This document shows positions 20,769-23,134 of a stretch of 23,134 nt of DNA, in pieces; within the stretch, counting starts at the first letter, position 1, and every line of letters starts with the position of its first letter. The notes beneath the pieces are model-generated. The model did not search any database. It was not told the origin of the DNA and was given only the letters and a program-made list of their open reading frames with translations. This DNA is from a virus. The DNA is taken from IMG/VR virus record IMGVR_UViG_3300045533_000028, positions 1 to 23,134 of that record; one strand, written 5' to 3'. Both the position numbers and the translations under genes were made by a program.

Positions 20769-21044
20769 TTATTCCTCTGTATAACTATCTTGTAACTGAC
20801 TAATCAAATCCTCATTAGCTAATTCTGCAATCTCCTCAAATAGTAAACTATCCGCTAAGAATGGTATTTGCATTTCTAATTTAGTGACTTTGTTTGATTG
20901 CTTGTAAACTTCTAATGTAGTAACTACTTTGACTATCTCTGCCATTGGTAAGCCATCGTCATCTTGACCTCGTGTATAGTAGATTTCGCAATCCATTTCA
21001 ATGCAATCAATAAATTGTTCTGTGCTATAAATTGTTTTTTTCAT
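20769..21044 (-). CDS. Uncharacterised acidic protein, 91 aa
   Basis: MKKTIYSTEQFIDCIEMDCE has a beta part (EIYYTRGQDDDGLPMAEIVK, then VVTTLEVYK) and an acidic helical end ANEDLISQLQDSYTEE. No known motif. It sits between the exonuclease and the methyltransferase, 1 nt from the latter; TATATTTG lies 4 nt before its ATG, so its message might be leaderless. Possible accessory of recombination. Confidence 0.65.
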   Translation of the reverse strand: MKKTIYSTEQFIDCIEMDCEIYYTRGQDDDGLPMAEIVKVVTTLEVYKQSNKVTKLEMQIPFLADSLLFEEIAELANEDLISQLQDSYTEE

Positions 21045-21048
21045 TTCG

Positions 21049-21056
21049 CAAATATA
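21049..21056 (-). promoter_or_regulatory. Possible -10-like box for the 91-aa gene
   Basis: TATATTTG on the minus strand lies only 4 nt before ATG 21044, so a transcript would be leaderless. No TTG box is seen at the expected upstream distance; low to moderate confidence. Confidence 0.35.
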
Positions 21057-21067
21057 TTATTTATTTT

Positions 21068-21808
21068 TTAAATAAAATAGGGTTGTAAAAATTTTATTTT
21101 TTCTGTCAAAATATCAATATCACAATCCAATATCTCAAAGGTGTAAATTTTAAGATTATTGTAACCGCTATCATTTGGTTGATGTGGCAAATCTTCATCT
21201 ATTGAATTGGCTATCCAAAACAATTTTGTTTCTAAATCAATATCCGTATTGTTAGTGGCTAACTCTCTTATCTCTTCTAACTCACTTAAATAAGGTAGAT
21301 AGATAATTAACTCAGCAACGTGCTTATTAGTTAATATTGCGTTGCTAACTAACTGCCAATAGTACTCAGGAAACTCTTTTTTGAATAGTTGTATATCGTT
21401 TGCCTCCATCATTTCATACATTTGAGCAAATGACTTGCGTGTATAAGGGCATTTAATGTCGAATACACAATCTTTTGAAACTCCATCAGGACTACCACCC
21501 CAATAGTCAATCTGAGGGTGTTGTATGAAGTCTTTTGAAGTCAACTTATAATCAATCGGTAAAAGGTCAAATACTCTTTTTTCAACTAATTTTCCCCATG
21601 TTGTAGGTCGTGCTGACGTTTCTTGACTAATTCTACAATTCATACGTCTTGCAATCTTTAACTCTTCTAAGTAACTTAGCATTGGGGCGTATTCTTTTTT
21701 TGGCTTGTCTTTATTTTTTTTCTTTGTTGCCTCACTTACTTCCTTATATGGCTCAATAAGTCTATATACTTGACTGCTTGTTATTTTCCCGTTTCTTAAT
21801 GCGTTCAT
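21068..21808 (-). CDS. YqaJ / lambda-type 5'-3' exonuclease
   Basis: This 246-aa protein carries the PD-(D/E)XK core: an early Glu (E76 in WGKLVEKRVF), GGSPDG (Asp108), FDIKCP (Asp117-x-Lys119) and YYWQLVSNA (Gln152), in the order of lambda exonuclease and YqaJ nucleases. The second acidic position is Asp rather than the common Glu. It would resect dsDNA ends 5'-3' to expose single strands for the Rad52-like partner encoded just upstream (ATGA overlap, 21805-21808). The N-terminal ~60 residues give the family's usual helical lead-in. Confidence 0.85.
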   Translation of the reverse strand: MNALRNGKITSSQVYRLIEPYKEVSEATKKKNKDKPKKEYAPMLSYLEELKIARRMNCRISQETSARPTTWGKLVEKRVFDLLPIDYKLTSKDFIQHPQIDYWGGSPDGVSKDCVFDIKCPYTRKSFAQMYEMMEANDIQLFKKEFPEYYWQLVSNAILTNKHVAELIIYLPYLSELEEIRELATNNTDIDLETKLFWIANSIDEDLPHQPNDSGYNNLKIYTFEILDCDIDILTEKIKFLQPYFI

Positions 21809-22440
21809 AATGATTCTAATAATTTAATTGCTTTGGTGTAGTTTTCTGTAATTTCGTTTTCAATAGTTTCTGCAATAAATGTTAATTGCAATTCATCAAG
21901 TTTTGTAATCTTTAACCCATACAATGATTTTAATTCAGTTAATTGTGTATCATCTTCTAAGTTATAGTTTTCTAATAAGTCAACTTGTGCAACTTTATTA
22001 CATACATCGAATAAATCTTGACCTTTTAAAAACTTACCATTACTATCAGTTGGGTATGGTTGCCCATTATATAACTTACAAGGTAGCTTAATCATACCTA
22101 CTCTATAAGCATCTCTATTTATTCCCCATTTAACCGCTGCTCTTTTAAACGCATCTGAACTTTCGCCCTTTTCTTTTTCTGTTCTACTCTCAGTTCCACA
22201 ATCACTTTTAAAAATCCATTCATCATTTACTTTAATTCCTATTGAGCAAAACAAATTACCTTTAACTTCATAGTATTTATCACACCAATTTTCAGCACCT
22301 ACAATAGTGTCTAAATGTTCTGCAACATCTCTCGCATCTACATAAGCTATCATTTGAACGTGTGTCGGATTTGTTTTAGGTATTGCACTTTGTACTCTCC
22401 ACTTAAATGGGATTGTTTTTTTTAATAATCTAATACTCAT
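21805..22440 (-). CDS. Rad52-like single-strand annealing protein
   Basis: This 211-aa protein matches the phage Rad52/Sak family pattern: AYVDARDVAEHLD near residues 32-44, GNLFCSIGIKVN strand, GTESRTEKEKGESSDAFKRA (82-101) and AAVKWGI to residue 107. The conserved 'KG..SDAFKRAA.K.GI' motif is the nucleic acid-binding signature. It anneals complementary strands produced by the exonuclease downstream, forming the phage's two-component recombination system. The start is 2 nt after the HNH gene stop; the tail after residue 160 is variable and acidic. Confidence 0.85.
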   Translation of the reverse strand: MSIRLLKKTIPFKWRVQSAIPKTNPTHVQMIAYVDARDVAEHLDTIVGAENWCDKYYEVKGNLFCSIGIKVNDEWIFKSDCGTESRTEKEKGESSDAFKRAAVKWGINRDAYRVGMIKLPCKLYNGQPYPTDSNGKFLKGQDLFDVCNKVAQVDLLENYNLEDDTQLTELKSLYGLKITKLDELQLTFIAETIENEITENYTKAIKLLESL

Positions 22441-22441
22441 T

Positions 22442-22942
22442 TTATCTTTTAATTATGTTTTGTATTGTTGTTCTTGGTATGTTTTTTAATCTTGATATTT
22501 GGATTATTTTATAACCATTTTCATATAATGATTTTATCTCATTACGTTCTACATTAGTATATTTTGCAAATGGATTATTTTCGCCTTTTACATTAATTAA
22601 CCCTATACCAATAGCATGATTAATGTTTTCTCTACAAGTAACCCACTCTAAGTTAGTATAATGATTATCTTTTTTATTTCCGTTTTTGTGGTTTATTTGT
22701 TTTCCTTCTTCATTACCTATAAATGTATAAGCTACTAATCTATGTATTGCATATTTTTTAGATACATTATTTACATTTAATTCAATTCTTAAGTATCCAC
22801 TTTTTGTTATAAATGGATTAATCAACTTATTAGTTCTTTTAGAATATATTTTGCCACATTCTGAAATTAAATAATAATCTTCATACCCTTTTAATTCTTT
22901 AAACTTTAAAGATAGTTGTTCGGGTTTAATTAGCTGACTCAT
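22442..22942 (-). CDS. HNH homing endonuclease with NUMOD4 domain
   Basis: This 166-aa protein has a NUMOD4-type start (FKELKGYEDYYLISECGKIY, residues 14-33), the HNH core IHRLVAYTFI (66-75), INHKNGNKKDN (83-93) and NLEWVTCREN (97-106), then a helix-turn-helix (YENGYKIIQISRLKNIPRTT) for DNA recognition. It is a free-standing mobile nuclease gene between a small gene and the Rad52-like gene; such genes insert in or next to phage genes. The first 14 residues (MSQLIKPEQLSLKF) precede the NUMOD4 start and overlap the upstream gene by 17 nt, so they may be a remnant of a displaced gene. Confidence 0.88.
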   Translation of the reverse strand: MSQLIKPEQLSLKFKELKGYEDYYLISECGKIYSKRTNKLINPFITKSGYLRIELNVNNVSKKYAIHRLVAYTFIGNEEGKQINHKNGNKKDNHYTNLEWVTCRENINHAIGIGLINVKGENNPFAKYTNVERNEIKSLYENGYKIIQISRLKNIPRTTIQNIIKR

Positions 22943-23099
22943 TTTGTTTTTGGTTTTGATTTTCTAAAATTGATATGTGAATTTCTTGTATCATTTCAAA
23001 TACAAATTCAGGTGTGTAGTTTATTTCTACTTTGTCATTCAAAGCATCTTGTTTTACTTTAGCTTTGATTTTTTCGATTAGTTGGATTGTTTGTTGCAT
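22926..23099 (-). CDS. Small uncharacterised protein, 57 aa
   Basis: A 57-codon frame from ATG 23099 to TAA 22926-22928. The protein MQQTIQLIEKIKAKVKQDAL has a middle NYTPEFVFEMIQEIHISILE and a Gln/Asn-rich end. It is helical, soluble and of unknown function. It overlaps the HNH start by 17 nt, more than the usual 1-4 nt, which fits later insertion of the HNH gene. A TATATTTG box lies upstream at 23123-23130, so it may open the early operon. Confidence 0.65.
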   Translation of the reverse strand: MQQTIQLIEKIKAKVKQDALNDKVEINYTPEFVFEMIQEIHISILENQNQKQNESAN

Positions 23100-23122
23100 A
23101 TTGTTTAACTAAATTGTTAGTG

Positions 23123-23130
23123 CAAATATA
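23123..23130 (-). promoter_or_regulatory. Possible promoter box at the head of the operon
   Basis: TATATTTG on the minus strand, 23 nt before ATG 23099; the matching upstream box would lie outside the window. The gap 23100-23134 holds nothing else. Confidence 0.4.
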
Positions 23131-23134
23131 ATAC

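Noticed and set aside
1-23134. CRISPR array, insertion sequence or integrase/attachment site
   Set aside because: No regularly spaced repeats, transposase motifs or recombinase gene are visible; the tRNA-like element alone is not evidence of an attachment site.

Overview
This is a segment of a tailed-phage (siphovirus-type) or prophage genome that infects, or sits in, a Bacteroidetes/Flavobacteriia host. The host inference rests on three things. The DNA is strongly AT-rich. Genes lack Shine-Dalgarno sites and often start within A-rich leaders. Several gaps carry promoters of the Bacteroidetes primary-sigma type (TTG or TTTG, 18-19 nt, TAnnTTTG). Many small proteins also resemble families I associate with Bacteroidetes phages. 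No integrase, portal, major capsid protein, replicative helicase or polymerase is visible.

Layout. Almost everything is transcribed leftward on the minus strand as a tightly packed operon, with neighbours joined by ATGA or TAATG overlaps. From right to left in transcription order: (1) 23.1-19.3 kb, early recombination and DNA metabolism: a 57-aa protein, an HNH homing endonuclease, a Rad52-like annealing protein, a YqaJ/lambda-type exonuclease, an orphan DNA methyltransferase and a NinG-like protein. (2) 19.25-16.6 kb, a run of small regulatory or unknown genes behind a good promoter, including a free-standing DnaA domain IV-like protein and a sigma-like HTH protein. (3) 16.6-11.6 kb, a surface or glycan-modification-like cassette: a possible glycosyltransferase-related protein, a GT2 glycosyltransferase, two SAM methyltransferases, a calcineurin-like phosphoesterase and a GT-B glycosyltransferase, with a tRNA-like RNA element in the middle. 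(4) 11.6-10 kb, small genes including an SSB-tail-like protein and a lipoprotein. (5) 10-0.44 kb, packaging and tail: small and large terminase, a tail chaperone pair joined by a probable -1 frameshift, an HK97 gp10-like neck protein, two large tail proteins, a tail-tip-like protein and the tape measure protein. The operon ends at a bidirectional terminator facing two plus-strand genes at the left edge.

How the parts work together. The exonuclease and Rad52-like annealer form a two-component recombination system, with NinG as a likely helper. The terminase packages DNA, and the chaperone, tape measure and tail proteins build a long flexible tail. The methyltransferase/glycosyltransferase cassette could modify virion or host glycans (inference). 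Seven genes shorter than 60 codons were found by reading the gaps between longer genes; their stop/start overlaps support most of them.

The most unusual object is a tRNA-like cloverleaf at about 13.63-13.70 kb. It has textbook acceptor, D and T arms, but its anticodon arm is collapsed to a 5-bp stem with a 3-nt loop. It has its own well-placed promoter and lies just upstream of the phosphoesterase gene.
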